Below, one piece after another: positions 50,929 to 59,251 of a stretch of DNA of 64,000 nt. The stretch is from Planktosalinus sp963975935 (GTDB lineage: Bacteria; Bacteroidota; Bacteroidia; Flavobacteriales; Flavobacteriaceae). Both the position numbers and the translations under genes were made by a program. Numbering within the stretch: the first letter of the stretch is position 1; each line of letters opens with the position of its first letter. The notes beneath the pieces were generated by a model that saw only the letters and a program-made list of their open reading frames with translations, did not search any database and was not told the DNA's origin. The DNA lies in contig CAXBIQ010000001.1 of assembly GCA_963975935.1 (NCBI GenBank), positions 62,001-126,000 on the forward strand, read 5' to 3'.

Positions 50929-50936
50929 CAAAGATA
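50929..50936 (-). promoter_or_regulatory. -7 element of the pgk promoter
   Basis: Read leftward: TATCTTTG, 20 bases before the pgk ATG. The holB -7 element, on the other strand, lies 44 bases away. Confidence 0.5.
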
Positions 50937-50980
50937 CTTTTTTCAATGCAAAGTAGTCCTTAGTTTGCAGTGAATTATTA

Positions 50981-50988
50981 TATCTTTG
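50981..50988 (+). promoter_or_regulatory. -7 element of the holB promoter
   Basis: TATCTTTG ends three bases before the ATG at 50992. If transcription starts about six bases after the element, the mRNA begins at or inside the start codon, so translation is leaderless or uses another start. Confidence 0.5.
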
Positions 50989-50991
50989 CTT

Positions 50992-52131
50992 ATGCTTTTT
51001 TCTGAAGTTTTAGGTCTCGATCATATCAAAAATCACCTTATCACCGGTGTTGAAAACGGAAGGATTCCCCACGCACAATTGCTTGTTGGTCAAGGGGTTT
51101 TACCTATTGCCATTGCATATGCCCAGTATTTATTATGCAGTAATAAAGATGGAGAAAACACCGGGGGAAATGAATCCTGCAACCTGAAATTCAACAAGTT
51201 ATCACATCCTGACCTTCATTTTGTATATCCTGTAGCCACAAATGACAAAATCAAATCGCATCCGGTTTCGGCTCATTTTTCGGAAGAATGGCGCCAATTT
51301 GTTTTATCCAACCCTTACGGAAGTGTCTTTGAATGGCTACAGTCGCTGGGTATTGAAAACAAACAGGGAAATATTAGTGTTGACGAAGCCCAGGATATTG
51401 TAAAAGCACTTTCCTTAAAAGCCTATGAAGGAGGTCACAAAGTGATGATCATCTGGATGGCCGAAAAAATGAACACCTCCAGCGCTAATAAGCTTTTAAA
51501 ACTTATAGAAGAACCACCCGATAAAACCGTTTTTTTACTGATTGCCGAAGATGAAGAACAGCTTTTAACAACCATTACATCCCGTTGTCAAATCATCAGG
51601 ATTCCGCTTTTGTCTGAGGAAGTTATTGCGCAAGGCCTTATTGGGCGTGAAAACGCACCTTATGACCTTGCAAAAGAAGCAGCGAGGCAAGCCTCCGGAA
51701 GCTTCAATAAAGCATTGCAGCTTTACAAAAACAAAAGTGAAGACAATCAGTTTGAAACGTGGGTTATTTTTTGGGTGCGCACCGCTTTTAGGGCTAAAGG
51801 AAATAAAACCGTTATCAACGAACTTATCAACTGGAGTGAAGAAATAGCCGGTTCCGGGAGAGAGGTGCAAAAAAAGTTTTTGGATTATTGCACTTCATTT
51901 TTCAGACAGGCGCTTTTAATTAATTATAATGCTTCTCCCCTTGTGTATTTAAAAATTAAGGATCCTAAATTTGCCTTGGAAAAATTTGCACCTTTTATTC
52001 ATGGTGGAAATGTAATGGAGATTGTTGAGGCAATTGAAGATGCAAATTACCATATTGAAAGAAACGGAAATGCAAAGATTATTTTCACAGATCTTTCCAT
52101 TCAGCTCACAAGATTGCTTCATAAAAAATAA
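50992..52131 (+). CDS. holB: DNA polymerase III subunit delta'
   Basis: 379 residues of the AAA+ clamp-loader family. VLGLDHIKNHLITGVENGRIPHAQLLVG is the family opening; the P-loop is degenerate (VGQGVLPIAIA, no GKT/S), normal for delta', which does not bind ATP. SSANKLLKLIEEPPDKTVFLLIAE and ITSRCQIIRI carry the Walker B-like region and the SRC motif with its trans-acting Arg. It works in the beta-clamp loader. An in-frame TTG exists at 50986, but the ATG is preferred. It is monocistronic and divergent from pgk. Confidence 0.92.
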   Translation: MLFSEVLGLDHIKNHLITGVENGRIPHAQLLVGQGVLPIAIAYAQYLLCSNKDGENTGGNESCNLKFNKLSHPDLHFVYPVATNDKIKSHPVSAHFSEEWRQFVLSNPYGSVFEWLQSLGIENKQGNISVDEAQDIVKALSLKAYEGGHKVMIIWMAEKMNTSSANKLLKLIEEPPDKTVFLLIAEDEEQLLTTITSRCQIIRIPLLSEEVIAQGLIGRENAPYDLAKEAARQASGSFNKALQLYKNKSEDNQFETWVIFWVRTAFRAKGNKTVINELINWSEEIAGSGREVQKKFLDYCTSFFRQALLINYNASPLVYLKIKDPKFALEKFAPFIHGGNVMEIVEAIEDANYHIERNGNAKIIFTDLSIQLTRLLHKK

Positions 52132-52332
52132 CCACTGCATTTTTATATTCCTTAGAGGAAATTGCCCATTTTATGCATGATAGTTATTACTTATCGCCCA
52201 CAAAAGAAGCTATAGTTATTCCTTATGGTATTTGACTTTATTTAAGCGGATTTAAGAGCGTTTTACAAAAAGGAAGGGTGTTTCCTTGTTTAAGGGGTAT
52301 TTGGCTAAAAATAAGCGTAAAAAAGGGGGTCT
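52132..52332. other. Intergenic stretch without recognised features
   Basis: Two hundred bases between the convergent holB and methyltransferase genes. No open frame of note, no RNA gene and no convincing terminator hairpin was found; only a short TTCCT-TAG-AGGAA inverted repeat is visible near 52151. Confidence 0.6.
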
Positions 52333-53178
52333 TTAGTTCTTTTTGAGGATGTAGATGTGAGAAGAATATTCCTTTTTTAAGAATCCGTGTAAGTTAGAGC
52401 GTAAGCCAATCCAAAACGCTTTAATCCAATTTTGTTTTCCGGTTTTGTATTTTTCTGAAAGCAAGCTCACATAAAAACTATCAAAAAGCATGGGGTTTAC
52501 TTTTTTAAGTGTAAATCCATTTTCCTCAAAAAGCGACTTTATGCCCGATCTTGAAAAGTGCCATAAATGTCTTGGTACATCAAACGCTGCCCAATATTTT
52601 TTATAATATCCCGCATCATAGGATTTGAAATTTGGTACTGCGATAATAAGAGTCCCTCCCTTTTTTAACTTTGAATGTATTAAATTGATATCCTTCTGAA
52701 GGTTTGGTAAATGCTCCAGCACATGCCAAAGCGTAATGACATCAAAATTTTTGTCTGAAACTAATTCTAAGTTTTCAGCTAAAGAGACTCCTTTATCTTC
52801 CGAAAGATTTCTTGCCTGTTCATTTGGCTCCACACCCAAAACCTCCCAATTACTTTTTTTTGCAGCTAAAAGAAACTCTCCTGTTCCGGCACCGATATCC
52901 AAAAGTTTTCCAGCAGATTTATTTTCTTTTTTAATCAGGGATACTTTTCTGGAGATTGTAAACTTTTTTACAATCTGATAAACCTTTTCAAAAATTCCTT
53001 TTTTTGAATCAGTATGAGAAATGTAGTTTTCGCTTTGGTAATATCGCGACAAATCATGGGAATCAGGTGCGGGTGACGTGATGAGCAGTTCGTGATTTTG
53101 ACAATAAACCAAATCAAACGCCTCTCCTGAAACCAAATAATCTTGGGTAGTTGTATATGTTTGATCTGTCTTTTTCAA
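52333..53178 (-). CDS. Class I SAM-dependent methyltransferase
   Basis: 281 residues. GKLLDIGAGTGEFLLAAK is motif I (SAM site), VEPNEQARNLS motif post-I, VITLWHVLEHLPN motif IV-like and GGTLIIAVPNFKSYD later strands: a Methyltransf_11/23-type Rossmann fold with the N-terminal DYLVSGEAFDLVYCQNHELL typical of Bacteroidota relatives. The start is TTG at 53178: a TAG lies in frame five codons upstream and no ATG is available before conserved sequence. It lies 70 bases downstream of mnmG, the gap holding a parS-like palindrome. Substrate unknown. Confidence 0.85.
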   Translation of the reverse strand: MKKTDQTYTTTQDYLVSGEAFDLVYCQNHELLITSPAPDSHDLSRYYQSENYISHTDSKKGIFEKVYQIVKKFTISRKVSLIKKENKSAGKLLDIGAGTGEFLLAAKKSNWEVLGVEPNEQARNLSEDKGVSLAENLELVSDKNFDVITLWHVLEHLPNLQKDINLIHSKLKKGGTLIIAVPNFKSYDAGYYKKYWAAFDVPRHLWHFSRSGIKSLFEENGFTLKKVNPMLFDSFYVSLLSEKYKTGKQNWIKAFWIGLRSNLHGFLKKEYSSHIYILKKN

Positions 53179-53193
53179 GGGAGTTTTTAACTA

Positions 53194-53209
53194 TGTTTCA
53201 CGTGGAACA
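53194..53209. promoter_or_regulatory. parS-like palindrome downstream of mnmG
   Basis: TGTTTCACGTGGAACA, one base from a perfect palindrome and matching the general ParB-site consensus TGTTNCACGTGNAACA. It lies between mnmG and the methyltransferase gene. A partner site flanks the other side of mnmG. Confidence 0.65.
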
Positions 53210-53248
53210 ACTACATTTTTGTGTTTTAATTTTGAAGCTCAGGAAAAG

Positions 53249-55120
53249 CTATCTTCCCATATACACCAGCATTACCGAAATGTCATTTGGTGACACCCCG
53301 CTGATTCTTGAGGCTTGTGAAATTGTTGTAGGTCTGATTTTACCCAGTTTTTCACGAGCTTCAAAAGACAAGGACTTAAGCAATGTATAGTCAAAATTTT
53401 CAGGGATTTTAATTCCTTCCAGCCTACTTAATTTGTCTGCATTGTTTTTCTCCTTATCAATATATCCTGCATATTTTACCTGAATTTCCACCTGTTCCAA
53501 AACCTCATTATCAAAGTCATTCTCCTGAATAAAAGAATCTACTATATCCATTTTTCGCATATCTTCAAGACTGATATTTGGGCGGGAAAAAACTTTGAAA
53601 AGTTTATCACTTTGTTTGACCAGGGCAGAATTATTTTCTTCCAAAATGGGATTAACTGCTTCCGGAGTGAAGCTGGTTTCTTTTAAGAATTCAATGAATT
53701 TATCAGACTTTGAATATTTTTCTTCCATTCTTTGCAATCTCTCTTCTTTTGCCAAACCGATCTCAAAACTCTTCGGCGTCAAGCGAAAATCTGCATTATC
53801 CTGTCGCAACAAAGTTCTGTATTCAGCCCTTGATGTAAACATACGATAAGGCTCTTCTGTACCTTTTGTAATTAAATCATCTATTAAAACACCTATGTAT
53901 GCCTCATCCCTTTTAAGAATAAAAGGATCCTTTTCGTGAACTTTTAAATGCGCGTTTACACCGGCCATTAATCCCTGTGAAGCTGCTTCTTCATATCCTG
54001 TCGTTCCATTGATTTGTCCGGCAAAATAAAGACCTTCAACGATCTTTGTTTCCAGTGTGTGTTTTAATTGTGTTGGCGGGAAATAATCATATTCAATGGC
54101 ATATCCGGGTCTAAAGAACTTAACATTTTCAAAACCGGCAACAGATTTCAATGCTTTGTACTGAACATCTTCCGGTAAGGAAGTGGAAAAGCCATTTACA
54201 TAAAACTCTACTGTGTCCCAACCTTCAGGTTCTACAAAAAGCTGGTGCCTGTCTTTATCTGCAAAACGATTAATCTTATCCTCAATTGAAGGGCAATAAC
54301 GCGGACCTATACTTTTAATACGTCCATTAAACATTGGAGACCTGTCAAATCCTTCTCTCAATAAATCATGAACTTGCGGACTTGTATAAGACATATAACA
54401 AGAGCGTTGTTTTGTCAAGGGTTTTGTCTTGTTTGTATATGAAAACTTTTCAGGATTTTCATCTCCGGGCTGGTCTTCCATTTTAGTAAAGTCAAGAGAG
54501 CGGCCATCAACACGTGGTGGTGTTCCGGTTTTCATTCTTCCGGATTCAAAACCAAACTTAACAAGATCTTCCGTAATACCGGTAGATGCTTTTTCACCTG
54601 CCCTGCCACCGCCAAACTGCTTATCTCCTATATGAATAAGACCGTTCAAAAAAGTTCCGTTTGTAAGGACTACGGTTTTGGATTTTATCTCAATTCCTAA
54701 AGAAGTTTTAACGCCTATAATTTTATTGTTTTTCACGATGAGACCGCTGACCATTTCCTGATAGAAATCCAGGTTCTGCGTTTGCTCCAGCATTATTCGC
54801 CATTGTTCCGCAAATCGCATGCGGTCACTTTGGACCCTGGGGCTCCACATAGCAGGTCCTTTGGATTTATTGAGCATTTTAAACTGAATGGCCGTAAGGT
54901 CTGAAACAATTCCGCTATAGCCTCCCATAGCGTCGATTTCCCTAACAATTTGTCCTTTTGCAATTCCGCCCATTGCGGGATTGCAAGACATCTGGGCTAT
55001 ATTTTGAAGATTCATTGTAATCAACAGGGTTTTTGAACCCATATTAGCAGCTGCGGCTGCGGCTTCAGAACCGGCATGACCGCCTCCAACTACAATGACA
55101 TCATATACTTTTTCAAACAT
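53249..55120 (-). CDS. mnmG: tRNA uridine-5-carboxymethylaminomethyl modification enzyme MnmG (GidA)
   Basis: 623 residues, normal for the family. VIVVGGGHAGSEAAAAAA is the FAD-binding loop; MNLQNIAQMSCNPAMGGIAKG and GQINGTTGYEEAASQG are family signatures. With MnmE it makes the cmnm5U34 modification of tRNA wobble uridines using FAD, methylene-THF and glycine or ammonia. The frame opens upstream through a TTG at 55156 whose first codons merely translate the parS-like site (FHVEQ); the ATG at 55120 (MFEKVYDVIVVGG) is the true start. mnmE is not in the window. Confidence 0.96.
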   Translation of the reverse strand: MFEKVYDVIVVGGGHAGSEAAAAAANMGSKTLLITMNLQNIAQMSCNPAMGGIAKGQIVREIDAMGGYSGIVSDLTAIQFKMLNKSKGPAMWSPRVQSDRMRFAEQWRIMLEQTQNLDFYQEMVSGLIVKNNKIIGVKTSLGIEIKSKTVVLTNGTFLNGLIHIGDKQFGGGRAGEKASTGITEDLVKFGFESGRMKTGTPPRVDGRSLDFTKMEDQPGDENPEKFSYTNKTKPLTKQRSCYMSYTSPQVHDLLREGFDRSPMFNGRIKSIGPRYCPSIEDKINRFADKDRHQLFVEPEGWDTVEFYVNGFSTSLPEDVQYKALKSVAGFENVKFFRPGYAIEYDYFPPTQLKHTLETKIVEGLYFAGQINGTTGYEEAASQGLMAGVNAHLKVHEKDPFILKRDEAYIGVLIDDLITKGTEEPYRMFTSRAEYRTLLRQDNADFRLTPKSFEIGLAKEERLQRMEEKYSKSDKFIEFLKETSFTPEAVNPILEENNSALVKQSDKLFKVFSRPNISLEDMRKMDIVDSFIQENDFDNEVLEQVEIQVKYAGYIDKEKNNADKLSRLEGIKIPENFDYTLLKSLSFEAREKLGKIRPTTISQASRISGVSPNDISVMLVYMGR

Positions 55121-55139
55121 TATTTTTTCTATTACGTAT

Positions 55140-55155
55140 TGTTCCACGTGGAACA
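55140..55155. promoter_or_regulatory. parS-like perfect palindrome in the mnmG leader
   Basis: TGTTCCACGTGGAACA is a perfect 16-bp palindrome matching TGTTNCACGTGNAACA. It sits in the untranslated leader between the mnmG -7 element (55181-55188) and its ATG (55120). The second site at 53194-53209 is 1946 bases away. Confidence 0.7.
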
Positions 55156-55180
55156 ATAAAAATTAAAATTTTTTGGTGTA

Positions 55181-55213
55181 CAAATATAAGGTAATTATCA
55201 GATAATCAGCAAA
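55181..55213 (-). promoter_or_regulatory. Promoter of mnmG
   Basis: Read leftward: TTTG (55213-55210), 21-base spacer, TATATTTG (55188-55181). It fits the Bacteroidota -33/-7 pattern. The leader of about 55 bases includes a parS-like palindrome. Confidence 0.6.
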
Positions 55214-55249
55214 TTAAAATTCAATTTGTTGATTTACAGACAAATGGGG

Positions 55250-55663
55250 TTATTTTGGAAAGATGGCGATACAATTGTTCTCTAGGGAGCGCATTTTTGT
55301 TTGCTGTTCCTCTGTTTTATCTTTATAACCCAAAAGGTGTAGAATACCGTGAATCATAACGCGTTTTAACTCGCTTTCAAAAGAGTCACTAAAAGAGCCT
55401 GCATTCTCTTTCACACGTTCAATTGATATATAAATCTCACCGTGAACTTGTTTCCCAACAGTGTAATCAAAAGTGATAATATCAGTTAAAGTATCGTGAT
55501 TTAAAAACTCTAAATTAATCTTGTGCAGATACTCATCATCACAAAATATGTATGAAATATCCCCGGGTGAGTAGCCCTCATATTCTATCACTTGCTCTAT
55601 CCAGATAATGTAAGCTTTTTCATTTTCAAGAGAAAAGGCTGTTTCTGATAAAAATTCAATCAT
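55250..55663 (-). CDS. ybeY: Endoribonuclease / rRNA maturation factor YbeY
   Basis: 137 residues. The zinc-binding signature reads HGILHLLGYKDKTEEQQ: the first two His are present and the third ligand position is Asp/Lys in place of the usual DH, a variant common in Bacteroidota members. Upstream, TDIITFDY and GEIYIS strands are conserved. YbeY acts in 16S rRNA 3' maturation and ribosome quality control. Its start overlaps the DUF4175 gene by eight bases, so the two are co-translated. Confidence 0.93.
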   Translation of the reverse strand: MIEFLSETAFSLENEKAYIIWIEQVIEYEGYSPGDISYIFCDDEYLHKINLEFLNHDTLTDIITFDYTVGKQVHGEIYISIERVKENAGSFSDSFESELKRVMIHGILHLLGYKDKTEEQQTKMRSLENNCIAIFPK

Positions 55664-58600
55664 TTGTTCTGTTAAAATATTCCTGAACTTTCTGACGATA
55701 AACTTGTCTCAAAGGCAATTGCTGACGATTTAAAATTTCAACATTGTTGAAATATTTTTTTGCGTTTTCAAGCTCCTTGTTAAGGGTATTTTGATAATCA
55801 ACCTCGTTTGTTCTCCCCTGTCGCTTTTCATCTTCCCCTTGTTGAAAGGCAGCTTTGTCAAGCTTGAGAAGCTGATGCTTAATTTCATTCATTTTACGAA
55901 GGGTTTCCCGATTAAACCCACGATTTAAAAGTTCTTGCTCCACCTGCTCCATTTGATTGATCAGGTTACGTGCGTCTGCCGGTAATCCTTCTTCTCTTAA
56001 TCTATCCTGTAGCTGCATTCTTAGCATTTGTTGTTGCTGGAAAATTTCATAAAGCATGCCGTTAAGTTCTTCTGAGTTCATATCACCATTTTCACCCTCC
56101 TGATTTCCGTTTTGATTCTGTCCACCCTGACCGTCACCGTCAGTTCCATTTTCTCCGTTGCCTTCACCCTCACCCTGTTCTCCGGACTCGCCTTCACCTT
56201 CCTGACCCTCTTGACCTTCTTCACCTTCATCACCTGACTTGGTGCCCTTTTCCATTTTTTCATTAAGGCTTTCTTGTTGCTTTATAATATCAGGCAACTG
56301 AAAGCCTTTACCCTCACCCTGTTCACCAGAACCCTGGCCCATACCACTCATCTGCATTTGCATGTTATTTAGCGCATCTCCCAGCAATACTGCAAGGTCG
56401 TTGGCTGCGGTAATTGTGTATTGCTGTGATGCAACTCCGTTCCTGATCTGGTTTTCTGCCAATTCCTCGAGTGACTTATCAACATTATAATGCACTTCTT
56501 CTATTAAATCATTGATGACAGTTCCCACCATTGGGTTGCGTAAAGCCAAAGCAAAGAGGCTATCGTCCACATGTTGAAAGTTTTGTTTTAATTCAGATTG
56601 ACGCACCAGTTTTCTGCCAAAAAGAGGGTTTCCATAGCTGATTTTTTTAAAATCGTCTAATAAATCTTCCTGAGAAAGTGAAAAGACAATAAGATTGTCT
56701 AAAATTTGCCGCAACATTTCTACATCTTCTTCTTGTCCCTCACCTGAAGAAGCCGCCATTTGCATTTGCATTTGCTGGCTCATTTCCTTCATCTTCTTAG
56801 CAGCTTTTTTCTGGCTTTCTTTGGCTTCTCCCTGCTCCTGTTGGTAAAGCTTTTCTGTAGCGTTTTCCTGTTCTTGTTGCACTTCTTCTTCTTGTGAGCT
56901 GTTTTCGGGAATCCCCAAAGGACTTTTTAGTTCCTGGTTTTGCTCTTTCAGCTCGTTCATTTCCTCTCTGTAATCCTCAAATTTATTATTGAGCTCCTCC
57001 TGTTTTTCTTTGGTGTTTTCTTCTTCAGACTTTTCTGAAAGGCTTTCCTGCTCTTCTGCCAGTTTTTCAAGTTCCTGAGCAAGCTTCTGTGTTTTCTTCT
57101 CAACATAGTACCGTTTTGTAAGCTCTAAAAGCTGTTCCATGTTGCGCTGTTGCTTTTTATTTTGTTTACTGAGTTGCTCCAATTTTTCAAAAAGTTCTTC
57201 TTCCTGGATTTTATCACGAAGCTTATCCAGTTCTTCCATCAGTTTTTCATTTTCCTGAAGCTTTTCTTCGTTTTCATCAAACCGTTTTTGAAGCTCTTCT
57301 TTTTGAGGGTCATTTTCTTTATTTTCCTTTTGAAAGTTTTCAAGGTTATCTTTCATCTTCTCAGAAAATTTCTTCATCATTTCCTCTTGCAATTTCTGGC
57401 GCTTTAGAAACTCTTCTACTTTTTGCTTGTCATTCCAGTTGAGTTCATCTTTTTCCTTTTTCATCCTTGACAATTCTTCCATATCCTGTTTTTGTTCCTC
57501 CATTTGTTGAAGGGAATTATCAAGGCCACGGATGGTCTCCTGTTGCTCTTTCAGCTGTTGTTTCTCAAGTTCATCTTTAGTGAGCTTCTTAAAGGAAAAA
57601 ACGGATGATTTACTGCTTTTAGGTCTGTTTATGCCGTCATTATCAAAAATTTCAAAATAATAACCATAGGTTTTTCCCTCCTCAAGATCCAAGTTCCCGG
57701 GAAAGCTAAATAAAAACTGATCCATGGTGCTTTTGCTTACATTGAGGTTTTGATACTTTTTATCCTCCTCCTTATCCAAAGGATAGTAAACTATTTGCAG
57801 CTTCGTCAAACCATAATCATCAGATACGCGGCCCATAAAATACATAACCTGGCTGTTAACGGTGTCTTGCTTTGCTTCAACGGTTATTTCAGGATATTGG
57901 TCTTTTACGACATTGATGGTAAAGGAAAGGTTTTCATAGTCCTTTAATTGCTCATTTGACGTGGAAATTTCATAATCAAACTTTGAATAAACCGGCTTGC
58001 TAAACTCAAACAAAGGAGCCTTGTTTGAAAATACATAATTGGAATCAGGCGCCTTGAGCGTCACGTTATTGGTTTGTTTGGTGTTCATTTTCCAGGTCAC
58101 TCTGGTTCCTTCCGGAATGATAGCGTTGCCCGTGCTTTTGAGTGTTTCGTCACGTCTTTGGGTATAGTTTGGGTAGTCAAGCTCCATTTCAAAGGAAAGC
58201 AAAGAAGGGGTCTTTACAACATCAAGTATATATGGTTTTGATGTGACCTCATTCGCCTGTAAGCGAAAGGTGGTTGCATCCTGAGGCTGTGAAAACGTAT
58301 ACTGAAAATGTCCTGGTGCTTTTTGCTGAAGGAAATAGTTTTCATCATTATAGAGAATCGATGCATTCTGGGGTAAAACATCTCCCGCAACTCTGATGTT
58401 TAATGTAAAAGGCTTGTTTTCTATGGCTTGGAGGTTTTCGTTTTCAACAAAAAAAGCAAAAGGCGCCGGTGGCTCATAAGCGGTATTGTAATTAACAACA
58501 CGTTGATAGCTGCCTGAAAAAATATCGCTGCCGCCTAAAATTGTAAAAGCAGCATAAAGCAAAACAGGAATAGCCGCATATTTTAAATATTTCAGATTTT

Positions 58601-59042
58601 GCTTAAAGTTTACCGCATTGGCAAAAGGAATGGGTTGAAGCTCCTTGGATTTCTGATCAATACTGGCCAAAAGCAATTCTGATTGTCTGCTATCTTCTTT
58701 TAACTGAAGGACGTTTAAGAGTTTATCGCTAACTTCGGGAAAATGGTTCCCAATGATTTTTGAAGCCTGTGTATAATCAATTCCTTTCTGAAGTTTAAAA
58801 AGCCTCGCAAGCGGAAAGGCGATAAAACGTGAAAACAAGACCACCTCAACAATAACGAAAGACCAGAATAATATGGAACGCCCCGTCTGTGATAACCATA
58901 AATAATGTTCAATGAGAAGGGTAATTAAAAAGTATAACACCCCTGTGGAAAAAAATAAAATAACGCCCTTTATTAGTTCATTTGTATAGTACTTTTTTAC
59001 AAATGCTTCCAGCTTGTTTTGTATGTGTTTAAATGTGCTCAA
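55656..59042 (-). CDS. Large DUF4175-like membrane protein with extended coiled coil
   Basis: 1128 residues. Three membrane helices near the N-terminus (ILFFSTGVLYFLITLLIE, ILFWSFVIVEVVLFSRFI, YAAIPVLLYAAFTILGG) precede a beta-rich region (about 180-480). A highly charged Glu/Lys/Gln coiled coil (about 490-780), a conserved helical part, and a Gly/Glu/Asn/Gln low-complexity stretch (about 960-1020, GEEGQEGQEGEGESGEQGEG) follow. It is a Bacteroidota-type DUF4175 protein of unknown function; most of the chain should be periplasmic. It is coupled to ybeY by an eight-base overlap. The low-complexity part may be a flexible linker. Confidence 0.8.
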   Translation of the reverse strand: MSTFKHIQNKLEAFVKKYYTNELIKGVILFFSTGVLYFLITLLIEHYLWLSQTGRSILFWSFVIVEVVLFSRFIAFPLARLFKLQKGIDYTQASKIIGNHFPEVSDKLLNVLQLKEDSRQSELLLASIDQKSKELQPIPFANAVNFKQNLKYLKYAAIPVLLYAAFTILGGSDIFSGSYQRVVNYNTAYEPPAPFAFFVENENLQAIENKPFTLNIRVAGDVLPQNASILYNDENYFLQQKAPGHFQYTFSQPQDATTFRLQANEVTSKPYILDVVKTPSLLSFEMELDYPNYTQRRDETLKSTGNAIIPEGTRVTWKMNTKQTNNVTLKAPDSNYVFSNKAPLFEFSKPVYSKFDYEISTSNEQLKDYENLSFTINVVKDQYPEITVEAKQDTVNSQVMYFMGRVSDDYGLTKLQIVYYPLDKEEDKKYQNLNVSKSTMDQFLFSFPGNLDLEEGKTYGYYFEIFDNDGINRPKSSKSSVFSFKKLTKDELEKQQLKEQQETIRGLDNSLQQMEEQKQDMEELSRMKKEKDELNWNDKQKVEEFLKRQKLQEEMMKKFSEKMKDNLENFQKENKENDPQKEELQKRFDENEEKLQENEKLMEELDKLRDKIQEEELFEKLEQLSKQNKKQQRNMEQLLELTKRYYVEKKTQKLAQELEKLAEEQESLSEKSEEENTKEKQEELNNKFEDYREEMNELKEQNQELKSPLGIPENSSQEEEVQQEQENATEKLYQQEQGEAKESQKKAAKKMKEMSQQMQMQMAASSGEGQEEDVEMLRQILDNLIVFSLSQEDLLDDFKKISYGNPLFGRKLVRQSELKQNFQHVDDSLFALALRNPMVGTVINDLIEEVHYNVDKSLEELAENQIRNGVASQQYTITAANDLAVLLGDALNNMQMQMSGMGQGSGEQGEGKGFQLPDIIKQQESLNEKMEKGTKSGDEGEEGQEGQEGEGESGEQGEGEGNGENGTDGDGQGGQNQNGNQEGENGDMNSEELNGMLYEIFQQQQMLRMQLQDRLREEGLPADARNLINQMEQVEQELLNRGFNRETLRKMNEIKHQLLKLDKAAFQQGEDEKRQGRTNEVDYQNTLNKELENAKKYFNNVEILNRQQLPLRQVYRQKVQEYFNRTND

Positions 59043-59171
59043 GGCCTTATTTTCTTGTTTTGGGTAAAAATACTAATTTAAACACAGAACGCTAATGGTT
59101 TGGTTAATTGGGTGTTAAATTTTAACGTCTAATTCACAAAATAAGTATATCCCTCCAAACCCTTTGTATTC

Positions 59172-59201
59172 TTTGAAAGTGTTATCTTAATTGTATCTTT
59201 G
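59172..59201 (+). promoter_or_regulatory. Promoter of gltX
   Basis: TTTG (59172-59175), 18-base spacer, TATCTTTG (59194-59201): a strong Bacteroidota-type promoter about 50 bases before the gltX start. The rest of the 209-base divergent gap to the DUF4175 gene shows nothing I can support. Confidence 0.7.
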
Positions 59202-59251
59202 CTTAATAAGAAAAAAACGTATCAAGGGCTACATCAGCTTTTTAAAAATCA

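Noticed and set aside
53151..53390. Small plus-strand frame with MFHVEQ near mnmG
   Set aside because: FHVEQ is simply the parS-like palindrome translated; the rest is antisense to mnmG.
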